Below, in pieces: positions 9,139-16,400 of a stretch of 51,432 nt of DNA. Each line of letters opens with the position of its first letter. Position 1 is the first letter of the stretch. The notes beneath the pieces are model-generated. The model was not told the origin of the DNA and made no database searches. It saw only the letters and a list, made by a program, of their open reading frames with translations. The DNA is taken from assembly GCA_002392405.1 (NCBI GenBank), contig DGGY01000037.1:1-51432 (forward strand), read 5' to 3'. Made by a program: the position numbers and the translations under genes. This DNA comes from Treponema sp. UBA3862. Lineage in GTDB: Bacteria; Spirochaetota; Spirochaetia; Treponematales; Treponemataceae.

Positions 9139-9245
9139 ACCTTTTTCTTTCCTCCGTAATCCCGCTTTTGTTCCAAGTCCTCGCCGCCTGCCGGCGGCTC
9201 CGGTCTTTTCACGGCAATCGGGGCTAAGAATGGCGGACAGGGATT
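9139..9245. other. GC-rich non-coding stretch with a strong palindrome
   Basis: No gene is seen between the flgE terminator and the next ORF. The centre is much richer in GC than its surroundings and contains a perfect 6-bp hairpin, GCCGCC (9183-9188) with GGCGGC (9193-9198). The core GCCTGCCGGCG also appears, inverted, in the third 198-bp repeat unit near 15210-15221, so it may be a decayed relative of that repeat family; the match is short. Confidence 0.4.
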
Positions 9246-9253
9246 CTTTATGC

Positions 9254-9266
9254 TATTATAAAAAAA
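9254..9266 (+). promoter_or_regulatory. Extended -10 element immediately before the TIGR01212 gene
   Basis: TGC-TATTAT (hexamer at 9254-9259) lies 7 nt before the ATG at 9267, the spacing expected for a leaderless transcript. No good -35 and no Shine-Dalgarno are visible. Confidence 0.45.
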
Positions 9267-10250
9267 ATGCTTTTACTTTCTGATTTTTACAAATCCATCT
9301 TCGGCTGTAAAGTTTACAAAGTTTCTCTTGATGCAGGTTCTACCTGTCCCAACCGCGACGGCACAAAAGGGCGGGGAGGGTGTATTTTCTGCAGTCAGGA
9401 GGGGAGCGGGGATTTTATTTTTAATGTTTCTTCAATAAAAGAGCAGTTTGAAAACGGCGTAAAACTTGTTCAAAACAAAGCAAAGGGAAGGAGTGGAGAA
9501 AATAAGGTTATTTATCTTCCATATTTTCAGGCCTTTACTTCTACTTACGGGAATTTTGAAAGACTTAAAAATCTTTATCTTGACGCACTTGAGTTATCAG
9601 ACGGAGCAGGGCTTTGTATTGCAACCCGTCCTGACTGTATAAGTGAAAAAATGCTGGAACTCTTTTCTGAGATTTCAAGAAAGCATTTTCTTCAGATTGA
9701 ACTGGGACTTCAGACTTCAAATGAAAAAACAGGAGCCTTGATTAACCGCTGCTATAATAATGAAGATTATAAAATTACCGTTGAGAAAATAAAAAAGGCC
9801 GCACCTTGTGCTCATATTGTTACTCATATTATATTCGGACTGTCTGAGGAGACCAGAAAGGACATGCTTGATACTGTAAGGTTTGTCTGTGATATTAATA
9901 AAAGGTCTGTTTCTTTTAACTTTGTTTCTGGAGCAGAAAAAATAACCTTAAATGAAAAATATAATAATCCAGGATGTTATACCGGTCTTAAAATCACAAA
10001 TCTTTATGTCCTGAAAAATACTCCTCTTGAAAAAATGTATAAAGCAGGTGAATACAAGTGCCTTGAAATGCAGGAATACTTTTCAATATTAAAAGAGGCT
10101 CTGGAATTCCTGCCTGAGAATTTTGTGCTTCACAGATTTACCGGTGATCCGCCTAAAAAATATGCACTGGCCCCTGACTGGTGTCTTGATAAAAAAAAGA
10201 CTCTTAATTCTGGAAATTTATTCATAAACAGTTTTCTAAATCGTGACTGA
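9267..10250 (+). CDS. TIGR01212-family (YhcC/YtqA-like) radical SAM protein
   Basis: A 327-residue radical SAM enzyme of the TIGR01212 family, whose substrate has not been firmly established. The N-terminal iron-sulfur motif has the family's unusual spacing: C27, then RDGTKGRGG, then C39 and C42 (C-x11-C-x2-C). Other conserved blocks are YFQAFTSTYG, IATRPDCI, QIELGLQTSNEKT and HIIFGLSEET. Length is normal. There is no Shine-Dalgarno, and a -10 ends 7 nt before the ATG, so it is probably a monocistronic leaderless gene. The neighbours (flagellar operon upstream, pyrophosphatase downstream) give no hint of function. Confidence 0.88.
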   Translation: MLLLSDFYKSIFGCKVYKVSLDAGSTCPNRDGTKGRGGCIFCSQEGSGDFIFNVSSIKEQFENGVKLVQNKAKGRSGENKVIYLPYFQAFTSTYGNFERLKNLYLDALELSDGAGLCIATRPDCISEKMLELFSEISRKHFLQIELGLQTSNEKTGALINRCYNNEDYKITVEKIKKAAPCAHIVTHIIFGLSEETRKDMLDTVRFVCDINKRSVSFNFVSGAEKITLNEKYNNPGCYTGLKITNLYVLKNTPLEKMYKAGEYKCLEMQEYFSILKEALEFLPENFVLHRFTGDPPKKYALAPDWCLDKKKTLNSGNLFINSFLNRD

Positions 10251-10368
10251 ATTTTTTAAGTATTGGTAAATAATTTTATAATAATATTGTAGAAACTTAA
10301 CTCCTTTTTCGATATTATAAAATTACTAAAAATTTTCTTTTTAAAAAGAAATAAAGGAGTTTAAGCAA

Positions 10369-12534
10369 ATGACACTTACTGTCTTAATGCTGCTTGCATC
10401 GCTTTTAGCTTTAGCGTATGCAGCCTTCAGCTTCTTTAAGGTAAAAAATCTTGAAGAAGGCAATGAACTGATGCAGAAAATTGCATCTTTTATCCGTGGT
10501 GGTGCTAATACATTTATCAGCATCGAATACAGAATTTTAGCTGTTGTAGTTATTGTTGTAGCTGCAATTGTATGGCTTGCACTTGACTGGTATGTTGCAG
10601 CCGCACTTCTTCTTGGTTCACTTATGTCTGCTTCTGCAGGTATGGTTGGTATGAAGATTGCTACTTATGCAAATGTACGTGTTACAAATGAAGCTAATAA
10701 AACTGAAAATATTGGTAAGACTTTAAAAGTTGCTTTCCGCGGCGGCTCTGTAATGGGTCTTTGTGTTGCAGGTTTTGCACTTTTAGGTCTTGTAATCGTT
10801 TATATCGTATTTGGTTTAAAAGCAGGCTGGGTTGGTTCAATGGATGCCGTTGAATGCTGGCTTACAAAAATCAAGATCATCCGTTTCCCTAACGTTCTTT
10901 CCGGTTATGCTTTAGGCTGTTCACTTGTTGCAATGTTTAACCGTGTAGGCGGCGGTATTTATACAAAGGCTGCAGATATGGGTGCTGACCTTGTAGGTAA
11001 AACTGAAGCACACCTTCCTGAAGATGACCCTCGTAATCCTGCTACAATCGCAGATAACGTTGGTGACAACGTAGGTGATGTTGCAGGTCTTGGTTCTGAC
11101 CTTCTTGAATCTTATGTTGCTTCTATCGTTGCTGCAATTGCACTTGGTTATAACATTATTAAACACGCAGGTGTTTCAGGCGATTCTCTTTCAGCTCTTT
11201 ACACATTCCCGATGGCTTTTGCTGCTGTAGGTCTTATTTCCTGTGTAATCGGTGTTGCTTCGCTTTTAGTTCGCGATCTTTCAAAATCAAAGAATGTTCA
11301 CGGACAGCTCAATGGTGCTACATGGTTCGGTGCTGCTGTAACTATGATTGCAGGCGGCCTTCTTTCCTATAAACTTTTCCAGAACGTAGATCTTGCAAAT
11401 ACTGGCTTTAAGTTCGGTGCAATTTCTCCATGGATTGGTGCTGCTGTAGGTATAGTTGCAGGTATCCTCATTGGTATTTACGCTGAATACTACACATCTT
11501 CTGATTATAAACCTACAAAAGTTCTTGCTGAATCTTCAAAAGAAGGTCCGGCCCTTACAATTACAACAGGTCTTGCACTTGGTATGAGATCATGTATGGC
11601 TCCTTGCGTTATTCTTGGTCTTGGAATCATCATTTCTTACTACACTGCAGGTCTTTATGGTGTTGCGATGTCTGCTATGGGTATGCTTTCTTTCGTAGCA
11701 CTTACAGTTTCTGTTGATACATACGGTCCAATCTCTGATAATGCCGGTGGTATTGCTGAAATGTCAGAACTTCCTGAAGGTGTACGCAATATTACTGATA
11801 CTCTTGATGCTGTAGGTAATACAACAGCCGCTATCGGTAAAGGTTTTGCAATCGGTTCTGGTGGTCTTGCAGCCCTCGCTCTCATGCTTTCTTATATGTA
11901 CTCACTCCCTGGTGAATCAATTGTAAACGGTCTTCCTACACTTAATATCATGGAACCAATGACTCTTGCAGGTGCAATTGTCGGTGGCGCTCTTCCATTC
12001 CTTTTCTCAGGTATGCTCATTGATGCAGTTGCTGTTGCAGCACGTAAAATGGTAGACGAAGTTCGCCGTCAGTTCTCTGAACATCCTGCAATCCTTGAAG
12101 GTACAGAAGATCCTGATCACAATCAGTGTATTAAGATTTCTACAGAAGGTTCTATCGGTCAGATGAAAGTTCCTGCTTTAATGGCAGTTGTAATTCCTGT
12201 TGCAGCAGGTCTTCTTTTTGGTGCTCACTTTGTAGGCGGTATCCTTATCGGTTCTACAATCTGTTCTATCATGATTGCCATCTTTACTGGTAACGCCGGT
12301 GGAGCATGGGATAACGGTAAAAAATACATTGAACAGGGCGGCATTGAAGGAGCAGGAAAAGGTTCTCCTGTTCACGATGCAGCTGTAGTAGGAGACACTG
12401 TAGGTGATCCTCTTAAAGATACAGTTGGTCCTTGTATGGATATCTTCATCAAGATTATGTCTACTGTATCTCTCGTTGCTGTTTCTGTATTTGCAGAATA
12501 CAACCTCTGGAGCATTCTTTTTCCAAAGTTCTAG
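10369..12534 (+). CDS. hppA: Membrane-bound ion-pumping pyrophosphatase (K+-dependent type)
   Basis: An integral membrane pyrophosphatase that couples pyrophosphate hydrolysis to pumping H+ and/or Na+ across the inner membrane. The 721-residue protein has about 16 hydrophobic helices and the catalytic loops DMGADLVGKTE (203-213) and EDDPRNPATIADNVGDNVGD (218-237), plus GNAGGAWDN and the C-terminal DTVGDPLKDTVGP. The residues that set potassium dependence are A487 and G490 (NTTAAIGKG), matching the K+-dependent class rather than the K/T pair of the K+-independent class. Sequence alone does not settle H+ versus Na+. The start has a strong Shine-Dalgarno (AAGGAG) and a leader of at least 50 nt with candidate -10 boxes at 10277-10282 and 10313-10318. 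A terminator follows the stop. Confidence 0.96.
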   Translation: MTLTVLMLLASLLALAYAAFSFFKVKNLEEGNELMQKIASFIRGGANTFISIEYRILAVVVIVVAAIVWLALDWYVAAALLLGSLMSASAGMVGMKIATYANVRVTNEANKTENIGKTLKVAFRGGSVMGLCVAGFALLGLVIVYIVFGLKAGWVGSMDAVECWLTKIKIIRFPNVLSGYALGCSLVAMFNRVGGGIYTKAADMGADLVGKTEAHLPEDDPRNPATIADNVGDNVGDVAGLGSDLLESYVASIVAAIALGYNIIKHAGVSGDSLSALYTFPMAFAAVGLISCVIGVASLLVRDLSKSKNVHGQLNGATWFGAAVTMIAGGLLSYKLFQNVDLANTGFKFGAISPWIGAAVGIVAGILIGIYAEYYTSSDYKPTKVLAESSKEGPALTITTGLALGMRSCMAPCVILGLGIIISYYTAGLYGVAMSAMGMLSFVALTVSVDTYGPISDNAGGIAEMSELPEGVRNITDTLDAVGNTTAAIGKGFAIGSGGLAALALMLSYMYSLPGESIVNGLPTLNIMEPMTLAGAIVGGALPFLFSGMLIDAVAVAARKMVDEVRRQFSEHPAILEGTEDPDHNQCIKISTEGSIGQMKVPALMAVVIPVAAGLLFGAHFVGGILIGSTICSIMIAIFTGNAGGAWDNGKKYIEQGGIEGAGKGSPVHDAAVVGDTVGDPLKDTVGPCMDIFIKIMSTVSLVAVSVFAEYNLWSILFPKF

Positions 12535-12570
12535 TTTTTAGAAAATAACTAAAAAGAAAACTCTTAAATT

Positions 12571-14217
12571 ATGAACCGTCTGTCAAAACTGGCAGGCGGT
12601 TTTTTTTCCGGCTGTTCTGATTTAACCGTTATTGATGCCGCTTCCTGTGAAGCAGGTGAGCGTGCTGTAATTACAGGTGCGTCCGAGCTTTATTCAACTG
12701 CCTTTACTAAAAGCGCAACCCTTACAGCAAAAACGGATTCAGGTAATTTTGCAGTTTATGCAACAAGCAGCAAAAAAGTTACGATACCTTCAATTAAAAG
12801 TGTAACCGTTAACGGAAAGTCCCTCGACAGAAAAATTGCACTTGGCGGAGGAGGTTCTGCAGGTAATTACCGCTGTATTGCCTTTCAGACTGGCGGTGCT
12901 GCTTCTGTTACTGTAAGTGCTGCCGGTGCGAGCGGAAGATATCTTGCCTTAACTAATTCAAGTGGCACTGTACTTACAAAATATGAAGTTTCTTCTTCAA
13001 TTTCTTCATATTCTTATTCAGTTTCTTCTTCCGGTACATATTATCTTATGTCAACGGCTTCAGGAATCGATATTTATTACGTAAAAGTAGACGCTTCTTC
13101 ATCCGGCAGCAGTTCATCGTCCGGTTCCTCATCTGGTTCTTCTTCCAGTAGCAGTTCCTCATCCGGTTCATCATCATCTTCTTCTTCTGAAACTGCAATT
13201 ACACTTTATAAATCAAACTCTAAGCAGGGAACTTACAGTACTATTCAGAAAGCCTTGAGCGCTGTCGGCAGTTCAGGCAGCTATACTCTCGTTATTCCAA
13301 AAGGAACATATAATGAAAATTATTTAAATTACAGTGGTTCTGCTTCAATAACAATTAAGGGCGGTACATCATCTTACAGCGATACTGTTATTAAAGGTCA
13401 TGGTAAAAATATGAAAACACAGAAAGGCCGTGAACTTATGGAACTTCAGGGAAGCTGTAATATTGTACTTCAGAATATTTCTCTTGTAAGTGACTATGAC
13501 AGAAAGACTTACGGTACCTGTCAGACAGAAGTAATCGGTTTTGATTCTACAGGAACTCTTGCTGCATATAACTGTGCATTTAAGTCTCATCAGGATACAA
13601 TGCGCACAGCAGGTAAAGCCTGGTTCTATAACTGTTATGTTGAAGGTGATACTGATTTTATCTGGATGGAATCTAACGGAATTGTAGCTCTTTATGAAAA
13701 ATGTACAATAGTTTCTGTTTATGACAGTTATGCTGATGCCTATGAATCATATGTTATGGCACCGCGTACAACAAAAGCTTCAACTATTGGAAAAGGTGTT
13801 GTTCTTTTAAACTGTTCATTAAAGAATTCTAATAAGGCTGCTTATCTCTTCAGAAATCCATGGGGAAGTAATTCAAGTTATTATAATCAGGGGGCTGTTG
13901 TGGGCTGTACATTCAGCGGATCCGGATGGGTAAGTTCATGTGCTAAGAACGCTGCGATGGGAACAAATGACCAGCAGTATATCGGATGGAAACTTGATTC
14001 TACCGTTGCCTCAAATTTCAGCGGTAAGCTCAGTTCAATCGGAACTCTTTCAAGCTCAGTAAAATCTTCTGAGTATTCAGGACGCCGTGCAATTCTCAAC
14101 AGAAATGTAAATACAAGCGGAAAATTCAGTAAAGATACAAGTAAATACTGGGATATTGACAAGACAATCAGTAATAACGGATGGTCAGTAGTTTCAGACT
14201 CTTCAAGTGCCGGCTGA
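12571..14217 (+). CDS. Pectinesterase (CE8) lacking a signal peptide, probably 5'-truncated
   Basis: The C-terminal 330 residues are a pectin methylesterase right-handed beta-helix that would demethylate homogalacturonan. Visible are YSTIQKALSAV at the domain start, FKSHQDTMRT (active-site Gln and Asp), YVEGDTDFIWM (second catalytic Asp) and FRNPWG, where most CE8 enzymes have GRPW. Before it come a beta-rich module (about 75-165) and a long Ser/Gly linker (about 172-207), typical of secreted modular polysaccharidases. The first ATG (12571) lies on the hppA terminator, an in-frame TAA is two codons upstream, and there is no ribosome site, promoter or signal peptide. The gene therefore looks cut at its 5' end, or its true start is far inside. 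It may be a pseudogene. Confidence 0.7.
   Translation: MNRLSKLAGGFFSGCSDLTVIDAASCEAGERAVITGASELYSTAFTKSATLTAKTDSGNFAVYATSSKKVTIPSIKSVTVNGKSLDRKIALGGGGSAGNYRCIAFQTGGAASVTVSAAGASGRYLALTNSSGTVLTKYEVSSSISSYSYSVSSSGTYYLMSTASGIDIYYVKVDASSSGSSSSSGSSSGSSSSSSSSSGSSSSSSSETAITLYKSNSKQGTYSTIQKALSAVGSSGSYTLVIPKGTYNENYLNYSGSASITIKGGTSSYSDTVIKGHGKNMKTQKGRELMELQGSCNIVLQNISLVSDYDRKTYGTCQTEVIGFDSTGTLAAYNCAFKSHQDTMRTAGKAWFYNCYVEGDTDFIWMESNGIVALYEKCTIVSVYDSYADAYESYVMAPRTTKASTIGKGVVLLNCSLKNSNKAAYLFRNPWGSNSSYYNQGAVVGCTFSGSGWVSSCAKNAAMGTNDQQYIGWKLDSTVASNFSGKLSSIGTLSSSVKSSEYSGRRAILNRNVNTSGKFSKDTSKYWDIDKTISNNGWSVVSDSSSAG
12574..12608 (+). terminator. Rho-independent terminator of hppA
   Basis: A 10-bp stem, ACCGTCTGTC with GGCAGGCGGT (two G-U pairs), 6-nt loop, followed by eight T residues. 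It overlaps the first codons of the downstream pectinesterase reading frame, whose first ATG is at 12571. Confidence 0.92.
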
Positions 14218-14304
14218 TAAAAGAATAAAAGGCGCCCTCTCTGCTTTGATTTTGCTCATTCATCTGCGGCGAGTGAAGATTTTTTTTCGTCTTTTCTAAA
14301 AAGA

Positions 14305-14349
14305 GCTTTAGGATAATGAAGTGTACTTCAATATCCTGAGGCTTTTTTT
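14305..14349 (+). terminator. Rho-independent terminator downstream of pectinesterase
   Basis: An 18-bp stem (14305-14322 with 14325-14342, one mismatch and two G-U pairs) and a run of seven T. The rest of the gap between the pectinesterase stop and the tRNA promoter shows no ORF or other signal. Confidence 0.85.
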
Positions 14350-14416
14350 GTATTGAGGGGCCGGAAAGTTCAGTTAAAAAGATCCATAAAAATTCACAAA
14401 ATTAGACTAAAAACTA

Positions 14417-14445
14417 TTGAATAAAAAAAATATTTTTGATATATT
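14417..14445 (+). promoter_or_regulatory. Promoter of the tRNA-Val/Val/Pro cluster
   Basis: TTGAAT (14417-14422), 17-bp spacer, TATATT (14440-14445); the first tRNA begins 22 nt after the -10. Confidence 0.65.
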
Positions 14446-14467
14446 ATTTAAGTCGCTTGACGATAAC

Positions 14468-14540
14468 GGACAGTTAGCTCAGTTGGTAGAGCCCCTGGTT
14501 TACACCCAGGTTGTCGGGAGTTCGAGTCTCTCACTGTCCA
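14468..14540 (+). tRNA. tRNA-Val (anticodon TAC), copy 1
   Basis: A 73-nt cloverleaf: acceptor GGACAGT/ACTGTCC, D-arm GCTC/GAGC, anticodon arm CCTGG-TTTACAC-CCAGG with anticodon TAC, T-arm GGGAG-TTCGAGT-CTCTC, discriminator A. The 3' CCA is not encoded. It is repeated identically 105 bp downstream. Confidence 0.97.
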
Positions 14541-14572
14541 TTTTTTTATCATTAAGCACAAAAATACAAACC

Positions 14573-14645
14573 GGACAGTTAGCTCAGTTGGTAGAGCCCC
14601 TGGTTTACACCCAGGTTGTCGGGAGTTCGAGTCTCTCACTGTCCA
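14573..14645 (+). tRNA. tRNA-Val (anticodon TAC), copy 2
   Basis: Identical to copy 1 over all 73 nt; CCA not encoded. The 32-nt spacer between the copies has a T-rich start and no obvious promoter, so both tRNAs are probably cut from one transcript with tRNA-Pro. Confidence 0.97.
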
Positions 14646-14650
14646 CTTTC

Positions 14651-14723
14651 CGGGATGTAGCGCAGCTGGTAGCGCGCTTGGTTTGGGACCAAGATGTCGC
14701 AGGTTCGAATCCTGTCATCCCGA
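14651..14723 (+). tRNA. tRNA-Pro (anticodon TGG)
   Basis: A 73-nt cloverleaf: acceptor CGGGATG/CATCCCG, D-arm GCGC/GCGC, anticodon arm CTTGG-TTTGGGA-CCAAG with anticodon TGG, T-arm GCAGG-TTCGAAT-CCTGT, discriminator A. CCA is not encoded. It lies 5 nt after the second tRNA-Val. Its last 13 nt are the first bases of a 198-bp tandem repeat, so its 3' end is present three times. Confidence 0.97.
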
Positions 14724-14730
14724 CTGTTTA

Positions 14731-14760
14731 AGTCTTCTCATTTTGAGAAGGCTTTTTTTT
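14731..14760 (+). terminator. tRNA operon terminator (repeat copy 1)
   Basis: A 10-bp stem AGTCTTCTCA/TGAGAAGGCT with a 3-nt loop and eight T, starting 7 nt after tRNA-Pro. Confidence 0.92.
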
Positions 14761-14928
14761 ACCACAGCGGATTTTTTATAAAGACGAAGCAGGATTCGAA
14801 CCGGAACGAACGCCGACCAGCGGGAGGAAGAGCGCACAGGGATGTGCGCGGAAGTGAGTGCAGGCGCCTGGCGGGAGCGCACAGGAAGTGCGTGACCAGA
14901 AGGCGAATCCTGTCATCCCGACTGTTTA

Positions 14929-14958
14929 AGTCTTCTCATTTTGAGAAGGCTTTTTTTT
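14929..14958 (+). terminator. Terminator, repeat copy 2
   Basis: The same hairpin and T-run as at 14731, duplicated with the 198-bp unit. Confidence 0.85.
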
Positions 14959-15126
14959 ACCACAGCGGATTTTTTATAAAGACGAAGCAGGATTCGAACC
15001 GGAACGAACGCCGACCAGCGGGAGGAAGAGCGCACAGGGATGTGCGCGGAAGTGAGTGCAGGCGCCTGTCGGGAGCGCACAGGAGGTGCGGGACCAGAAG
15101 GCGAATCCTGTCATCCCGACTGTTTA

Positions 15127-15157
15127 AGTCTTCTCATTTTGAGAAGGCTTTTTTTTT
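15127..15157 (+). terminator. Terminator, repeat copy 3
   Basis: The third copy of the same hairpin, with a slightly longer T-run. Confidence 0.85.
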
Positions 15158-15307
15158 ACTACAGCGGATTTTTTATAAAGACGAAGCAGGATTCGAAGCG
15201 GAGTGAGCGCGCCGGCAGGCGAAGAGTGTGCACGGATGCACACGGAAGCGAATGAAGGCGCCTGTCGGGAGCGCACAGGAAGTGCGGGACACTAAATGAA
15301 TAAAAAA

Positions 15308-15594
15308 CAGCGCAGGACGCGCTGTACAGTGTGCAAGAGTTTTCGAAGAAAAATCTTGCAAATCACTAAAATCCATGGATGGATTTATACAAAAATAGAA
15401 AAACATCAGCGCAGGACGCGCTGTACCTGTGAGCAGGAATTTTCGAAGAAAATTTCTGCAAATTACAAAATCCATGGATGGATTTATACAAAAATAGAAA
15501 AACATCAGCGCAGGACGCGCTGTACCGGTGTGCAGGAATTTTCGAAGAAAAATCTTGCAAATCACTAAAATCCATGGATGGATTTTAGTGATTT
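15308..15594. repeat. 99-bp tandem repeat with paired hairpins (three units)
   Basis: Units start at 15308, 15407 and 15506 (period 99 bp). Each has hairpin 1, CAGCGC-AGGAC-GCGCTG; hairpin 2, built on ATTTTCGAAGAAAAT with arms that differ between units but stay paired (GCAAGA/TCTTGC in unit 1, GCAG/CTGC in unit 2); and a third palindrome around ATCCATGGAT. The last unit ends in a perfect 17-bp inverted repeat (15559-15594) just before the stop of the converging ComFB gene. A fourth copy lies at 51072. No spacers, cas genes or transposase are present, so it is neither a CRISPR array nor an insertion sequence. Confidence 0.9.
15559..15594 (-). terminator. Long hairpin 3' of the ComFB gene (putative terminator)
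   Basis: A perfect 17-bp inverted repeat (15559-15575 with 15578-15594) with a 2-nt centre, beginning 2 nt after the minus-strand gene's stop codon. There is no strong T-run, so termination is likely but not certain. It is also the end of the last 99-bp repeat unit. Confidence 0.5.
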
Positions 15595-15596
15595 AC

Positions 15597-16328
15597 TTAT
15601 TCCTTAATCATCCTGTCCATATTGTTGATTATTTCAGAACGGAACATGACCAGATCCATAATTTTTAATGAAACTGTTGTATCAAGTTCGCCTTTAATAA
15701 CTGTTTCCGATACCAGATTAAGATCAAAAGAATAAGTTATCGGGTCATAACCAGGACAGGTAATATCAAGTGTAAAATTGAATTTTTTAGTCTCGTTTTC
15801 TTTCTTTGCTGAAACGGCTTTAGGCCAGAAACTGTAGGTGGCTTTTGTACTGTTGTATGTGTTGATTGGATTAGCCCAGGTAACGTCTGCCATTACGACC
15901 GGTTTTCCGTCTGCTTTTAATACGACTGTGGCACCTACTAAAGGTTCAAATGTATTGCCTTCAAGGACAGTTCCCTGAATTGTAGGGAAATTGAATACAG
16001 GTTCAGCATTAGCCAGAACAACACATTCTTTTCTTGGAGAAGAGTGGAAAGGCCGTTTTGTACCTGAAACAATACGGATTCCTTCAAGACCCAGTGAATC
16101 AATGTCTGCACGAACCTGAGGATCTTCCATTACGTCTCTTGCATGAGTTACTCCACGTCCGCTTACAACATAACGCGGTGCAATTCTGTTTAAGACATAA
16201 CTTATTGTATCCATGCGGCAGTTGTCGCAGTCACAGGTGAGCCAGCTGGTCTTTACTTCTTTTACCTGATCGTAAAGTTTGTTTATGCGATAGGTAACGA
16301 CTTCTTCCATCAAATTATGTATATTCAT
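15597..16328 (-). CDS. ComFB-domain protein fused to a beta-sandwich (carboxypeptidase-regulatory-like) domain
   Basis: 243 residues. The N-terminal 90 are a ComFB domain: NLMEEVVTYRINKLY, the cysteine cluster C32-x-C34-x2-C37, and ISYVLNRIAPRYVVSGRG. Cyanobacterial members of the family bind cyclic di-GMP, so a signalling role is plausible. Residues about 115-218 form a beta-rich domain (IQGTVLEGNTFEPLVGATV, later ITCPGYDPITYSFDL) resembling carboxypeptidase-regulatory-like folds, an unusual partner for ComFB. No signal peptide is present, so the protein appears cytoplasmic. It has its own sigma-70-type promoter and an AGGA ribosome site. Despite the family name there is no sign here of competence genes. 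Confidence 0.75.
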   Translation of the reverse strand: MNIHNLMEEVVTYRINKLYDQVKEVKTSWLTCDCDNCRMDTISYVLNRIAPRYVVSGRGVTHARDVMEDPQVRADIDSLGLEGIRIVSGTKRPFHSSPRKECVVLANAEPVFNFPTIQGTVLEGNTFEPLVGATVVLKADGKPVVMADVTWANPINTYNSTKATYSFWPKAVSAKKENETKKFNFTLDITCPGYDPITYSFDLNLVSETVIKGELDTTVSLKIMDLVMFRSEIINNMDRMIKE

Positions 16329-16365
16329 TAACTGTCCTCAAACTCTCTTTATAAACTTAAATATA

Positions 16366-16394
16366 ATTATAATTCATAAAGTGGATGTCCGCAA
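16366..16394 (-). promoter_or_regulatory. Promoter of the ComFB gene
   Basis: Minus strand: TTGCGG (16389-16394), 17-bp spacer, TATAAT (16366-16371), about 38 nt before the ATG. Confidence 0.65.
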
Positions 16395-16400
16395 CTTTAT

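Larger units (their letters stand above)
14711..15297 (+). repeat. 198-bp tandem repeat (about three units) carrying the tRNA-Pro 3' end and terminator
   Basis: Units start at 14711, 14909 and 15107 (period exactly 198 bp). The first two are nearly identical; the third diverges in its distal half. Each unit begins with the tRNA-Pro 3' end (CCTGTCATCCCGA), then a terminator hairpin, then a GC-rich section with several palindromes and an inverted copy of the tRNA T-arm (GCAGGATTCGAA). Units 1 and 2 have the hairpin GCGCACA/TGTGCGC; at the equivalent place unit 3 has GTGTGC/GCACAC, a compensated change. ORFs across this region are translations of the repeat and of tRNA sequence, not genes. Confidence 0.93.

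Noticed and set aside
10251..10368. Riboswitch in the hppA leader
   Set aside because: The leader is AT-rich with no stable multi-stem structure or known aptamer motif that I can see.
14417..15255. Plus-strand ORFs covering the tRNAs and the 198-bp repeats, and the minus ORF at 14448-14639
   Set aside because: They translate tRNA genes, their antisense and repeat units; peptides repeat with the DNA and have no ribosome sites.
14711..15297. Integrated phage or genomic island at tRNA-Pro
   Set aside because: The duplicated tRNA end looks like an attachment site, but no integrase, phage or mobility gene lies between the copies.
15173..15575. ORFs on both strands across the 99-bp repeat array
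   Set aside because: Both strands are open only because each unit lacks stops; the encoded peptides simply repeat, and the conserved feature is base pairing, not protein.
15308..15594. CRISPR array
   Set aside because: The repeats are directly adjacent with no unique spacers, and there are no cas genes.
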